Source of the DNA: Gammaproteobacteria bacterium
GTDB taxonomy: Bacteria; Pseudomonadota; Gammaproteobacteria; Chromatiales; Chromatiaceae
Assembly (NCBI GenBank): GCA_011390365.1
Contig: JAABSM010000003.1
Coordinates: forward strand, 30,380 to 94,379
Direction: 5' to 3'
Length of the DNA stretch: 64,000 nt
The notes under the pieces were generated by a model. The model saw only the letters and a list, made by a program, of their open reading frames with translations, searched no databases and was not told the DNA's origin. The translations under genes and the position numbers were made by a program. Every line of letters begins with the position of its first letter. The first letter of the stretch is position 1. Shown here piece after piece: positions 19,631 to 27,042 of the stretch.

Positions 19631-19867
19631 ATGAAGATCTTCCTCATCCTGATTGCGGTCGCGGTCATCGCCCTGGTAACCCTGCCGATCTGGGGTAGTT
19701 GCAAGCAAAATCAGGCGGTATGCGATAGCTGGTGCAGCGTCGCCAATTTCAACTCGGAAGTGGGCAAGGCCGGTTGCCGGGCCGAGTGCCTGGGCGAACA
19801 GGTCGGCTGTGAAACCAAGGCGGGGGCCGCCAAGATCGAGCGTAGTCTGAAAGAGAGAAGCCAGTAA
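19631..19867 (+). CDS. Small membrane-anchored or secreted cysteine-rich protein
   Basis: A 78-residue product that starts at 19631 behind a GGAG ribosome binding site. A hydrophobic N-terminus (MKIFLILIAVAVIALVTLPI) is followed by a hydrophilic domain with six Cys in about 35 residues (spacing C-x6-C-x2-C-x12-C-x3-C-x6-C) and a basic Lys/Arg-rich tail. The Cys pattern suggests disulfides in the periplasm or a small metal site. No family recognised. It is divergent from the sensory operon and shares its promoter region. Confidence 0.65.
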   Translation: MKIFLILIAVAVIALVTLPIWGSCKQNQAVCDSWCSVANFNSEVGKAGCRAECLGEQVGCETKAGAAKIERSLKERSQ

Positions 19868-20052
19868 GCGCACAGAATCAGCTGGTTCTGATGCGCCTTG
19901 CTTCGTTGCCGGCCGAAGATTGCCTGGGGTGTGCTGCCACCATGGCTTGACTTGATGACATGGAGTGCGGTCTTGGCCGTGTCGCGGCCACATTCGCGAT
20001 ACCGCTAGTAAAGCTGCGCATCAGTATTCCGTGCATTCTCAAATCAGCAAAA

Positions 20053-20142
20053 ATCTCTCACGGAGGCACGGGGGCACGCGAAGAAATCCCCCTCCGTGAT
20101 CTCCCCTGTCTCAGTGAAAGATCTTATGAAAACTTCGGCGCG
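20053..20142. repeat. Dispersed ~90-bp intergenic repeat, copy 2
   Basis: Second copy of the unit at 6123-6212. This copy has a clear internal inverted repeat, TCACGGAGG against CCTCCGTGA. It lies at the 3' end of the sensor kinase gene that follows; nothing else is seen in 19868-20156. Confidence 0.7.
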
Positions 20143-20156
20143 GCCGCATTAGCTAT

Positions 20157-21545
20157 CTATTGCCGAGCGGGAAACCGCACTTCCACGCGCAACCCCCTGC
20201 CCGCGATGCCATCTTCCAGGCGAATTTCCGCCTGATGCAGCTCGGCGATGCGTTTGGCGATGGAGAGGCCGAGGCCGCTGCCGGCGATCTGCTGGTTACC
20301 CCGCTTGAAGCGCTCGAAGAGCTGGTCCCGTTGCTCCGGCGGGATGCCAGGGCCGTTGTCGGCGACACTCAGTCGCAACCCGTTTACCCCGCCTGCAATG
20401 TTGACCTCGATCCTGCCTCCATCATGGGTGTATTTGACGGCGTTGTTGATCAGGTTGCGCAGCAGCACCGCCAGTAGCTTGGGGTCGCCCTCCATGCGGA
20501 TGTCGTCATCCGCGCGGGAGAGTTCCAGATGCAGGTGCTTGTGCAGCGCCTCGGCGGCCTGCTGGGCCAGTTCATGGCGGGCCAGGGCGGCGAGCTTCAG
20601 GGGCTTTTTTTCCAGGGCGTTGGCGCGGCTGGTGTCGGCGCGGGCGAGGGTGAGCAACTGTTCCACCAGGTGGGTGGTGCGGTCGATGCCCTGGGTGATC
20701 TGCTCCAGGGCGCGTCCGCGGCGTTGCGGATCCTCGGCGCGCTGGGCTACCTCGGCCTGGATCTTGATGGCGGTGAGGGGGGTGCGCAGCTCGTGGGCGG
20801 CGTCGGCGGTAAAGCGGCGTTCGTTCTCCAGGGTGCGGGAGAGGCGGCCGAGCAGGCGGTTGAGGGCGTCGACCAGTGGGCGGATCTCGCGCGGGGCGTG
20901 GTCGTCGGGCAGGCGGCGCAGGTCCTCCGCGTCGCGGCGGGTGAGTTCGCCGGCGACCTGATCCAGGGGCGCCAGCCCCTGTCCCACCGCCCACCATACC
21001 AGCAGCGCGACGATGATCAGGCTCAGGGGGATCGGCCACAGGCTGTTGAGGAGGATGTGGTTGACCATCTCCTCCCGGGGCTCGATGGGCATGGCGACCA
21101 CCACGGCGCCCACGTCCGCATGATAGGTGATGCCGCGCCAGCCGCGCCCATCGTACCAGTGGTCTTCGAACTGGTTGTGGATGCCGGGGCGCATCTGCGA
21201 TGGGGCGTTGGGTGAAGCGAGGAGCAGATGGCCTCTGGCGTCGTAGATGTGGAAGGCGAGGCGATACTCCTGAGTCTCCGGGCTGACGGGGGATTCTTCC
21301 AGTTCCTGAAATTCGACGATTTCGTCTGGGTCTTCCAGCGCCTCCTCCAGTTCGTGACGGGTGAGGGTCAGCAGCAGCTCGGCGGAGTTGGCCAGCTTGG
21401 TGTCCATCACCTCGTCCACCTCGTGATAGGCGCTGCTCCAGGCGATATAGCCAGCCAGCCCCCAGACCACGGAGATCATCGAGAGCAGCAGCACCAGCAG
21501 GCGGCGGCGCAGGGAGACGGTGCGGTGTTTGGGGTTAATGGTCAT
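20157..21545 (-). CDS. Sensor histidine kinase, QseC/PmrB-like
   Basis: A 462-residue inner-membrane kinase. It has a first membrane helix at about residues 14-35, a ~130-residue periplasmic domain with acidic stretches (LEEALEDPDEIVEFQ), a second helix near 165-185 and a HAMP-like linker. HisKA carries ADAAHELRTPLTAIKIQAE (phospho-His about 247), followed by HATPase with NLINNAVKYT, DNGPGIP and GSGLGLSIAKRI. It is the partner of the OmpR-type regulator encoded 188 bases upstream in the same direction. QseC/PmrB-type kinases sense cations, acidity or membrane-active compounds; the ligand here is unknown. A palindromic repeat separates the two genes. Confidence 0.9.
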   Translation of the reverse strand: MTINPKHRTVSLRRRLLVLLLSMISVVWGLAGYIAWSSAYHEVDEVMDTKLANSAELLLTLTRHELEEALEDPDEIVEFQELEESPVSPETQEYRLAFHIYDARGHLLLASPNAPSQMRPGIHNQFEDHWYDGRGWRGITYHADVGAVVVAMPIEPREEMVNHILLNSLWPIPLSLIIVALLVWWAVGQGLAPLDQVAGELTRRDAEDLRRLPDDHAPREIRPLVDALNRLLGRLSRTLENERRFTADAAHELRTPLTAIKIQAEVAQRAEDPQRRGRALEQITQGIDRTTHLVEQLLTLARADTSRANALEKKPLKLAALARHELAQQAAEALHKHLHLELSRADDDIRMEGDPKLLAVLLRNLINNAVKYTHDGGRIEVNIAGGVNGLRLSVADNGPGIPPEQRDQLFERFKRGNQQIAGSGLGLSIAKRIAELHQAEIRLEDGIAGRGLRVEVRFPARQ

Positions 21546-21628
21546 GGGTCAACATCTTGACTTTGAACGTGAGGCTTGCCGGTCCTGCGCTTTTGCTTCG
21601 CTCGGAGTTTGGCGCCGTGAGTCAGCAT

Positions 21629-21663
21629 CAGGACTGCCAGTCCTTCAAGGACTGGCAGTCCTG
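21629..21663. repeat. Perfect 35-bp palindrome, best copy of the CAGGACTGCCAGTCCTG repeat family
   Basis: Two 17-base units related by symmetry around a single central base form a perfect inverted repeat. Each unit is itself nearly palindromic (CAGGACTG-C-CAGTCCTT here). Related copies lie at 484, 23576, 24601, 41189 and 59586, all intergenic. It lies between the regulator and kinase genes and would form a strong hairpin in their transcript. Confidence 0.85.
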
Positions 21664-21733
21664 GGTTCGGTTCATGTTGCGGAGTACAGTTAATACTACC
21701 ATTCTCGTCAGGCTAGCCATGATCAACGGGTCG

Positions 21734-22396
21734 TCAGGGCAGGCGCGGAATCATGTAACCTACCCCGCGCAGGGTGCGGATCAGCTCCTTGCCCAGCTTC
21801 TTGCGCAGGTGATGAATATAGACCTCCAGGGCGTTGCTCTCGACCCCTTCGTCCCAGCCGTAGAGGGCCTCTTCCAGGCGATCCCGGGAGAAGGCCTCGC
21901 CAGGGCGGGAGAGCAGCAGCTCCAGGATCGCGAACTCGCGCGCGGTCAGCTCCACCGCTTCGCCGGCGCGGGTCACCTTGCGCGTCGCGGGATCGAGGCT
22001 GATCTCGCCGTGTACCAGTTCCGGCGAGGCGCGCCCGCCCTGGCGGCGTCCGATGGCGCGCAGGCGCGCCGCCAGCTCGTCCAGTGAGAAGGGTTTGACC
22101 AGATAGTCGTCGGCGCCGGCGTCGAGCCCGGCGATGCGATCCTCCACCGCGTCGCGGGCGGTAAGGATCAGTACCGGAGAGGTCCCGCCACTGCGTCGAA
22201 ATTCATCGAGCACGCTCATGCCATCCCGCCCCGGCAGCCCCAGGTCCAGCACCACCAGGTCGAACGAATCGCTGGCCAAGGCCATGGCGGCGCTGGGGCC
22301 GTCCTTGAGCCAGTCCACGGTATAGCCGAGCTGGCTCAGCCCCGCTTGCAGGCCGTCGCCGATCAGCGGGTCGTCTTCTACCAGTAGTAGTCGCAT
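21734..22396 (-). CDS. OmpR-family response regulator, QseB/PmrA-like
   Basis: A 220-residue protein with a receiver domain (about 1-118; EDD near the start, acceptor Asp in LVVLDLGLPGRDG, Lys in YLVKPFSLDEL). A winged-helix DNA-binding domain follows (about 125-218; LTAREFAILELLLSRPGEAF, LEVYIHHLRKKLG, IRTLRGVGYMI). It is the cognate partner of the downstream QseC-like kinase. The set of thermostable-hemolysin, AMP-ligase, oxygenase-like and SDR genes just upstream on the same strand is a plausible target, by position only. Confidence 0.92.
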   Translation of the reverse strand: MRLLLVEDDPLIGDGLQAGLSQLGYTVDWLKDGPSAAMALASDSFDLVVLDLGLPGRDGMSVLDEFRRSGGTSPVLILTARDAVEDRIAGLDAGADDYLVKPFSLDELAARLRAIGRRQGGRASPELVHGEISLDPATRKVTRAGEAVELTAREFAILELLLSRPGEAFSRDRLEEALYGWDEGVESNALEVYIHHLRKKLGKELIRTLRGVGYMIPRLP

Positions 22397-22429
22397 TTTG
22401 ATGCCTTGGGCGCTGTCGTCGGGAATTTT

Positions 22430-22805
22430 CTGTTCACTACAGAGGGCACAGGGAACACAGAGAATTGGGGTTGATCAATCGTTTTGCAGATGTGTTTGGG
22501 ATAATCGCTGTGGAATAACATCCACACCACGTTGTGGGAGCGGTCTGAAACCGCGACAACGGATCCCTCATAAAAGATGGGTTGTCGCGGATGCAATCTG
22601 CTCCTATAAGGTGGCGTCGTTTTATTTCTGACTGCCGATCTCGTCACGCTGCTCCAGCGGCGTGACGCATCTGGGGGCGCTCCCGCGCCCCGTGCGCCCT
22701 TTTCTGCGCGGGAGCGCCGATGGCGGCAGGTGACACCGCCGGAGCGATGTCATCAGTCGAAACAATAATACCCCTCTGTGCTCTCTGTGCGCTCTGTGGT
22801 TAATC
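22430..22805. repeat. ACCACAGAG/CACAGAGAG-type intergenic repeats
   Basis: Two arms, ACAGAGGGCACAGGGAACAC at about 22440 and CTCTGTGCTCTCTGTGCGCT at about 22775, are inverted relative to each other. Between them lie other hairpin-rich sequences, and there is no gene in 22397-22809. The same word set recurs at 24818-24890. Confidence 0.5.
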
Positions 22806-22809
22806 TTTT

Positions 22810-23481
22810 CTACCAGCCAAACCCGCCCCCTTCCTTCTTCTCTTTGGCAGTGGAAAGCGCCTGTTCAATCTCCTGCTTGCGCCCTTTGTCGGCTAGCTCC
22901 CGGCCGGCTCGGGCGGGGGCCTGGAGGGCCTTTTGCAGGTAGCTGATCGCTTCGTCGTAGTCGCCCTGGTCGAGCAGGAAGTCGCCATAGAAGTAGTTGG
23001 GATCGATGCCGTTGGGATTCATCTCCAGCGCCTTGCGCAAATACTCCCGGGCCTTGTCGTCATCGCCGAATCCCACCGGCCAGCCGGGGACCTGGTAATA
23101 GAGGCTGCCCAGGCTGGTGTAGACCGAGCCGTTGAGCGCCTGGGGGTCCAGTTTTTCCGCCTCCAGCAGCAGCTCGCGGGCGCGCTTGACCAGGTCGAGG
23201 GCGCCAAGCCCCCCCTCTTCTCCGGCCAGGGTGGAGAGAATGATAGCATGCCAGATCTTGCCTTCCGCGGTGGGGTGTTGGGCGACCTGGGATTCGGCCT
23301 GGGCGGCCAGCTTCTCCAGCGCTTCGCCCCGCTTATCCTCCGCTACCTGGTACTTGATTTCGGCCCAGTCGTTTTGCAGCCCTCGCACCTCAGGCGAGAT
23401 GGCGGCGAACAGCGGGGCGGTGAAGGCAAGGCTGGTGATGGCGATCAGCAGCATCCAGCGGGAGGTGTTGTGTCGTTTCAT
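22810..23481 (-). CDS. Exported TPR-repeat protein
   Basis: A 223-residue protein with a typical signal peptide (basic start, LLIAITSLAFTAPLFA, cleavage after AxA). The mature part is helical with TPR-like repeats at about residues 60-205, for example AREYLRKALEMNPNG and DYDEAISYLQKALQAP. The C-terminus is Lys/Glu then Gly-rich. It should lie in the periplasm as a protein-protein interaction scaffold. It reads in the same direction as the flanking SDR and response-regulator genes but has large gaps on both sides, so co-transcription is uncertain. Function unknown. Confidence 0.75.
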   Translation of the reverse strand: MKRHNTSRWMLLIAITSLAFTAPLFAAISPEVRGLQNDWAEIKYQVAEDKRGEALEKLAAQAESQVAQHPTAEGKIWHAIILSTLAGEEGGLGALDLVKRARELLLEAEKLDPQALNGSVYTSLGSLYYQVPGWPVGFGDDDKAREYLRKALEMNPNGIDPNYFYGDFLLDQGDYDEAISYLQKALQAPARAGRELADKGRKQEIEQALSTAKEKKEGGGFGW

Positions 23482-23575
23482 GGGGTTGGTCTCCTCAAGT
23501 TGGGTTTTTCGTGGATCGCCGAGCTGCGCTCGGCTTCCGGCGCGTGCGCTAGTGCGAGTAATTGTGAATCAACGG

Positions 23576-23590
23576 AGGACTGGCAGTCCT
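23576..23590. repeat. Single unit of the palindromic repeat family
   Basis: AGGACTG-G-CAGTCCT, a 15-base perfect hairpin unit related to 21629-21663. It lies in the 295-base gap 23482-23776, which otherwise holds only short degenerate palindromes. Confidence 0.6.
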
Positions 23591-23776
23591 GGGCTAGTGC
23601 AGCACCCGCTAAATAAGCAATAACACTATTTATAAAAAATCAATACCCTGTGCTTCGCATTATTCATGGTCACTTGGCGGGTGCTAGATTCATGTTCAGG
23701 GTGTTATCGCTACTATCATGCTCGTTAGCCGAGCTCAGCTCGGCGCTCCCGGGGACCGCTCATCAGCGGTTAACGA

Positions 23777-24577
23777 TTATCCTTCCCGGGCGAACTTGCC
23801 CATCACCCGCATCTGTCCCGCCACGGCGAGGTCGACGAGGCGGGGCAGCAGGGCGTTGATGCGTACGAAGAGGGATTCCGGGAAGCCCAGGTAGACCTCC
23901 TTGCGACCCTTTTCGATGGCGGCGACGATCTGGTCGGCGACCCACTCGGGGTCGTCCATGTTCATGCCGGTCGCCTCCGCCATGCGCATCACCCGATCGC
24001 CGTTGAGGGGGGTGCGCACCGCGCGCGGGGCGATGTAGCTGACGCCGATGCCGCTTCCCCCCAGCTCCCGGCGCAGGGCTTCCGACAGGCCGCGCAGCCC
24101 CGCCTTGCTGGCGGAGTAGGCGGCGAACCAACCGAAGCCGATGGAGCCGAAGGTTGAGCCGATGTTGACGATGCGCCCCTGGCCCTTTTCCAGCATGTCC
24201 GGCAGCAGCGCGCGGATGATCAGCATGGGGGTGGCGAGGTTGAGCTGGATCATCCGCTCCAGCAGCACCGGGTCCTCTTCGGCGAAGGGGCGGAAGCTGA
24301 GCATGCCGGCGTTGTTGATGACGAGGTCGAAGGTCCCGCAGGCCTGTTGCGCCTGGCGCAGTGCCTCGTCCCGGGATTCCCGGTCGAGCAAGTCGACGGG
24401 GAAGGCTCGGGCCTCGCCCGGGGCGTCGGCGAGCTCCAGGCGAATCTTCTCCAGCGCGTCGCCGTTGCGGTCGAGCATCGCCACCTTGGCGCCGGCGCGC
24501 ACCAGGCGCTGGGTGACGCGCATGCCGATGCCGCCGGCGGCGCCGGTGATGAGGATCGTCTTGTCGTTCAGTTTCAT
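23777..24577 (-). CDS. Short-chain dehydrogenase/reductase (SDR)
   Basis: Start chosen at 24577, with AAGGA eight bases upstream; the product is 266 residues. Classical SDR features: nucleotide-binding TGAAGGIGMRV near residue 11, NNAGML near 88, and catalytic Ser with YSASKAG (Tyr/Lys) near 155-159. The C-terminal extension, which includes LPRLVDLAVAGQMRVMGKFA, is amphipathic, and SDRs with such tails often act on lipids or fatty-acyl substrates. It is the last gene of the run thermostable hemolysin, AMP-ligase, heme-oxygenase-like enzyme, small membrane protein, SDR. Its likely job is an NAD(P)-dependent step on the product of those enzymes (inference). Confidence 0.88.
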   Translation of the reverse strand: MKLNDKTILITGAAGGIGMRVTQRLVRAGAKVAMLDRNGDALEKIRLELADAPGEARAFPVDLLDRESRDEALRQAQQACGTFDLVINNAGMLSFRPFAEEDPVLLERMIQLNLATPMLIIRALLPDMLEKGQGRIVNIGSTFGSIGFGWFAAYSASKAGLRGLSEALRRELGGSGIGVSYIAPRAVRTPLNGDRVMRMAEATGMNMDDPEWVADQIVAAIEKGRKEVYLGFPESLFVRINALLPRLVDLAVAGQMRVMGKFAREG

Positions 24578-24600
24578 GGCGAATTCCTTGTGTGAGTGAT

Positions 24601-24617
24601 CAGGACTGCCAGTCCTG
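24601..24617. repeat. Single perfect unit of the palindromic repeat family
   Basis: The 17-base unit CAGGACTGCCAGTCCTG, just upstream of the SDR start. It is identical to the half-unit of the 35-bp palindrome at 21629 except for the last base pair context. Confidence 0.65.
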
Positions 24618-24630
24618 AGCATTTTTTGGG

Positions 24631-24786
24631 TCAGCCATCACGCCGTAACAGCGGGCTGGCGATGAGCGCCAACAGCAGGCTGGCCAGGGCCAGATCGACA
24701 AGCAGCCCCGGCAGGCCATCGCCTAATGCCTGGCCGAGGTGACGGGCGGGGGCGTCGAGCAGAATCGCGAGCAGTTGGTTGAGCAT
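24631..24786 (-). CDS. 51-residue predicted small membrane protein
   Basis: Short open frame between the heme-oxygenase-like gene and the SDR gene, same strand. It starts at an ATG with GAGG nine bases upstream and ends in TGA. The product begins MLNQLLAILLDAPARHLG and continues with a Leu/Ala-rich helix (about 27-46: GLLVDLALASLLLALIASPL) ending in LLRRDG, so one membrane helix with a positive tail is expected. A small membrane partner of the neighbouring enzymes is possible. Support is composition, RBS and position only. Confidence 0.5.
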   Translation of the reverse strand: MLNQLLAILLDAPARHLGQALGDGLPGLLVDLALASLLLALIASPLLRRDG

Positions 24787-24817
24787 GATGTCGTTCCTCA
24801 ATCGGAGTTCAAGAAAT

Positions 24818-24890
24818 CACCACAGAGATCACAGAGGGCACAGAGCATACATGGGCGAACGCCATGTGTGCTCTGTGGTTTATCTCTTCC
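24818..24890. repeat. ACCACAGAG...CTCTGTGGT inverted repeat
   Basis: Left arm CACCACAGAGATCACAGAGG and right arm TGTGCTCTGTGGTTT form a long imperfect hairpin around GGGCGAACGCC. The same sequence family appears at 22430-22805. It separates the 51-residue gene from the heme-oxygenase-like gene. Confidence 0.55.
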
Positions 24891-24901
24891 AGAAAAATCA
24901 G

Positions 24902-25561
24902 CTAAACCCGAACCAAGGGCAGATTGCGAAAGATGTCGCCGTAGAGGCGGTAGAAGGCCTTGGCGGTGTGGATGACGAACTCCTGGTCCTCGTCCCGTTC
25001 CAGGCGATTGACCAGCTTGGCGTAGAACTCCATGTGGTCGACATCCAGTGCGCCGTGGCTGCGCAGGTAACTGAAACAGTCGTCGGCGAGGCCCAGGGAC
25101 TTCTGAATGCGGTCGGCGGCGTCGAGCGCCAGGCGGATGCTGGTCCCCTCCAGCACCAATACCATGCCGAGAAAGCCGACCGGATTGCGGCGCATGATCA
25201 GGTCGTAGGCGTAGGCCACCATCAACTCCGCCGGCAGGTCCGGCTGGCCGTTGCGTACCGCCTCGGCGTCGCCGCCGCAGTGGCCGATGTCGTGGAGGAT
25301 CCACTCCTGATGCCCCAGCTCCTCGTCGATGTAGTGGGCGATGGCGTCGCGCAGCCACTCCATCCGCTGGGGCACGCGGCCGCCGCAGGTCATCAGCAGT
25401 GGCGTGGTGTGTTTGACGTGGTGATAGGCCTGGGTGAGAAAGGCGATGTAGCTCTCCAGGGCCAGCTTGCCGGATACGCCGTCGACGATGAAGGGGATCG
25501 ACAGTAGCGCCTCCCGCTCCGGTTGGGTCTGTTGTTGCAGTCGGCTGAAAAAGTCGCTCAT
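24902..25561 (-). CDS. Heme-oxygenase-like (TenA/PqqC-fold) iron-containing enzyme, possible diiron oxidase
   Basis: Start at 25561, overlapping the AMP-ligase stop by four bases (ATGA), which indicates translational coupling. The 219-residue all-helical protein has putative metal ligands in the spacing of heme-oxygenase-like diiron oxidases: E-x2-H in DEELGHQEW (about 80), a Glu in VLEGTSIRLAL (about 138) and H-x3-D-x2-H in SHGALDVDHMEF (about 170). Known relatives with this fold include UndA, which makes terminal alkenes from fatty acids, and N-oxygenases. TenA/PqqC-type proteins are metal-free alternatives. Coupling to an AMP-ligase suggests oxidation of an activated or bound acyl or amino substrate (inference). 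Reaction unknown. Confidence 0.78.
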   Translation of the reverse strand: MSDFFSRLQQQTQPEREALLSIPFIVDGVSGKLALESYIAFLTQAYHHVKHTTPLLMTCGGRVPQRMEWLRDAIAHYIDEELGHQEWILHDIGHCGGDAEAVRNGQPDLPAELMVAYAYDLIMRRNPVGFLGMVLVLEGTSIRLALDAADRIQKSLGLADDCFSYLRSHGALDVDHMEFYAKLVNRLERDEDQEFVIHTAKAFYRLYGDIFRNLPLVRV

Positions 25562-27039
25562 GAGGCGATCTCCTCGCGGTAGAGTGATTCGATACGATCT
25601 TGGTAGCGCGTCTCGATGATGGCGCGCCTGGGCTGGCCGTCGGCGGTGGCTTCGCCGTTGGCGAGAGAAAAGGGTTCGTCGGCGATCAGCCAGCGCTTGA
25701 CGCGGGCGTAGTCGGGGAGATTTCCGTTGACCGCCCGCACCGCCATGGCCAGTTGTTGCGGGCGGGCGCCCGGGACCGGGGTGAGGATCGCCGTGTTGAA
25801 GGGGCGCGCCTCGCCGAACAGGGCCGCCTGGGCGATCTCCTTGCGCAGCGTCAGTTCTCCCTCCACCCACTCCGGGTTGATGTTGCGGCCAAAGGCGGTG
25901 ATGAAGCGATTGCGCCGCCGCCCCCGCAGAAAGAGATGGCCGCTATCGTCGATTCTCCCCAGGTCGCCGCTGCGGTACCAGCCATCACGATCAACGGCGG
26001 GGCTGGGGTCGTTCAGGTAGCCCAGAAACAGGTTGCCCTTGATGAGGATCTCGCCGTCGTGATTGACGCGAATCCGGGAGTGATCCAGCGGCCTGCCCAC
26101 CGAGCCGATACGATTGTCGCCGGGGCGATTCACCGCCACCACCGAGGCGCACTCGGATAGGCCATAGCCCTGGTAGACCGGCAGTTCGAGTTGCTCCGCC
26201 CGCTCCAGCAACGCCAGCGGGGTATGGGCGCCGCCCAGGGCGAGAAAGCGCGGATATGGGGATTGCAGGCGGTGGTCGACCAGCGCCGCCAGCATCGCTG
26301 GTGAGAGGATGGCGCTGGCGGCATGCTGCTGTTGCAGGATGCCGGCCATGGCGCGACCATCGATGGCGCCGGCGCCGATCAGGCCGGTGCGGCCGGCGGC
26401 GGGCATCACGCTGGTTACCCCGGCGAGCAGCGGCACGTAGAGGCCGCCGATGTTTTCCAGCAATACCGCCATTGGCGTCAGGCACAGGTGGCGGTCGCCC
26501 GGCGACAGATTGGTGACGCCGTGCAGGGCGATCGCGGTACGCTCCATGTTCTCCCGGCTCAGCAACACCCCCTTGGGCGCCCCGGTGGAGCCGGAGGTGT
26601 AGGTGATCTTGGCGGTCTCGGCGGGCAGGCAGGGGAGGGTGTCCGGTTTCAGGGGGAGCAGCAGGCAGGCCTCGCCGGCGATGGTCAATGGGATGGGCTC
26701 GCCCTGGCGCAACGACGCGAAACGACTGGCCAGTCGCGGTTGGGTCAGCAGGTATTCGGCGCCGCTGCTGGCCAGGCAGTGGCCAATCTGTCTGGGCGAG
26801 AAGAAGGGCGGCAGCGGGATGTGCACGCACCGCGCCGCCAGCATCGCCAGGTCGGCGGCGGCGAACGGGCCGCCGTTGGGGAGGGCGCTGGCGATGCGAT
26901 GGGTTCCCAGGGTCTCCAGTTTACCGTGCAGGATATTCAACTCCCGCCACAAGCCGGCGTAATCCAGCGCCCCCCCGTCCCACTCGATGATGGCGGGCCA
27001 GGTCTCGTTGGCGCGGCTCTCCAGGGTCTCCAGCAACAT
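25558..27039 (-). CDS. AMP-binding (acyl-adenylate-forming superfamily) protein lacking the A10 lysine
   Basis: A 493-residue ANL-superfamily protein with the phosphate loop ITYTSGSTGAPKGVL (about 143), YQGYGLSECASVVAVN (A5), WYRSGDLGRIDDSGHLFLRG (A7/A8 region) and FGRNINPEWVEGEL. The overall type resembles acyl-CoA synthetases. At the C-terminus the segment ANGEATADGQPRRAI aligns with the ENGxLTPTLKLKR block of long-chain enzymes and has Gln where the catalytic Lys of motif A10 is expected. Adenylation may therefore be impaired or use another residue. It lies 3 bases after the thermostable-hemolysin gene and overlaps the next gene, so all three form one operon. Confidence 0.88.
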   Translation of the reverse strand: MLLETLESRANETWPAIIEWDGGALDYAGLWRELNILHGKLETLGTHRIASALPNGGPFAAADLAMLAARCVHIPLPPFFSPRQIGHCLASSGAEYLLTQPRLASRFASLRQGEPIPLTIAGEACLLLPLKPDTLPCLPAETAKITYTSGSTGAPKGVLLSRENMERTAIALHGVTNLSPGDRHLCLTPMAVLLENIGGLYVPLLAGVTSVMPAAGRTGLIGAGAIDGRAMAGILQQQHAASAILSPAMLAALVDHRLQSPYPRFLALGGAHTPLALLERAEQLELPVYQGYGLSECASVVAVNRPGDNRIGSVGRPLDHSRIRVNHDGEILIKGNLFLGYLNDPSPAVDRDGWYRSGDLGRIDDSGHLFLRGRRRNRFITAFGRNINPEWVEGELTLRKEIAQAALFGEARPFNTAILTPVPGARPQQLAMAVRAVNGNLPDYARVKRWLIADEPFSLANGEATADGQPRRAIIETRYQDRIESLYREEIAS

Positions 27040-27042
27040 CGC

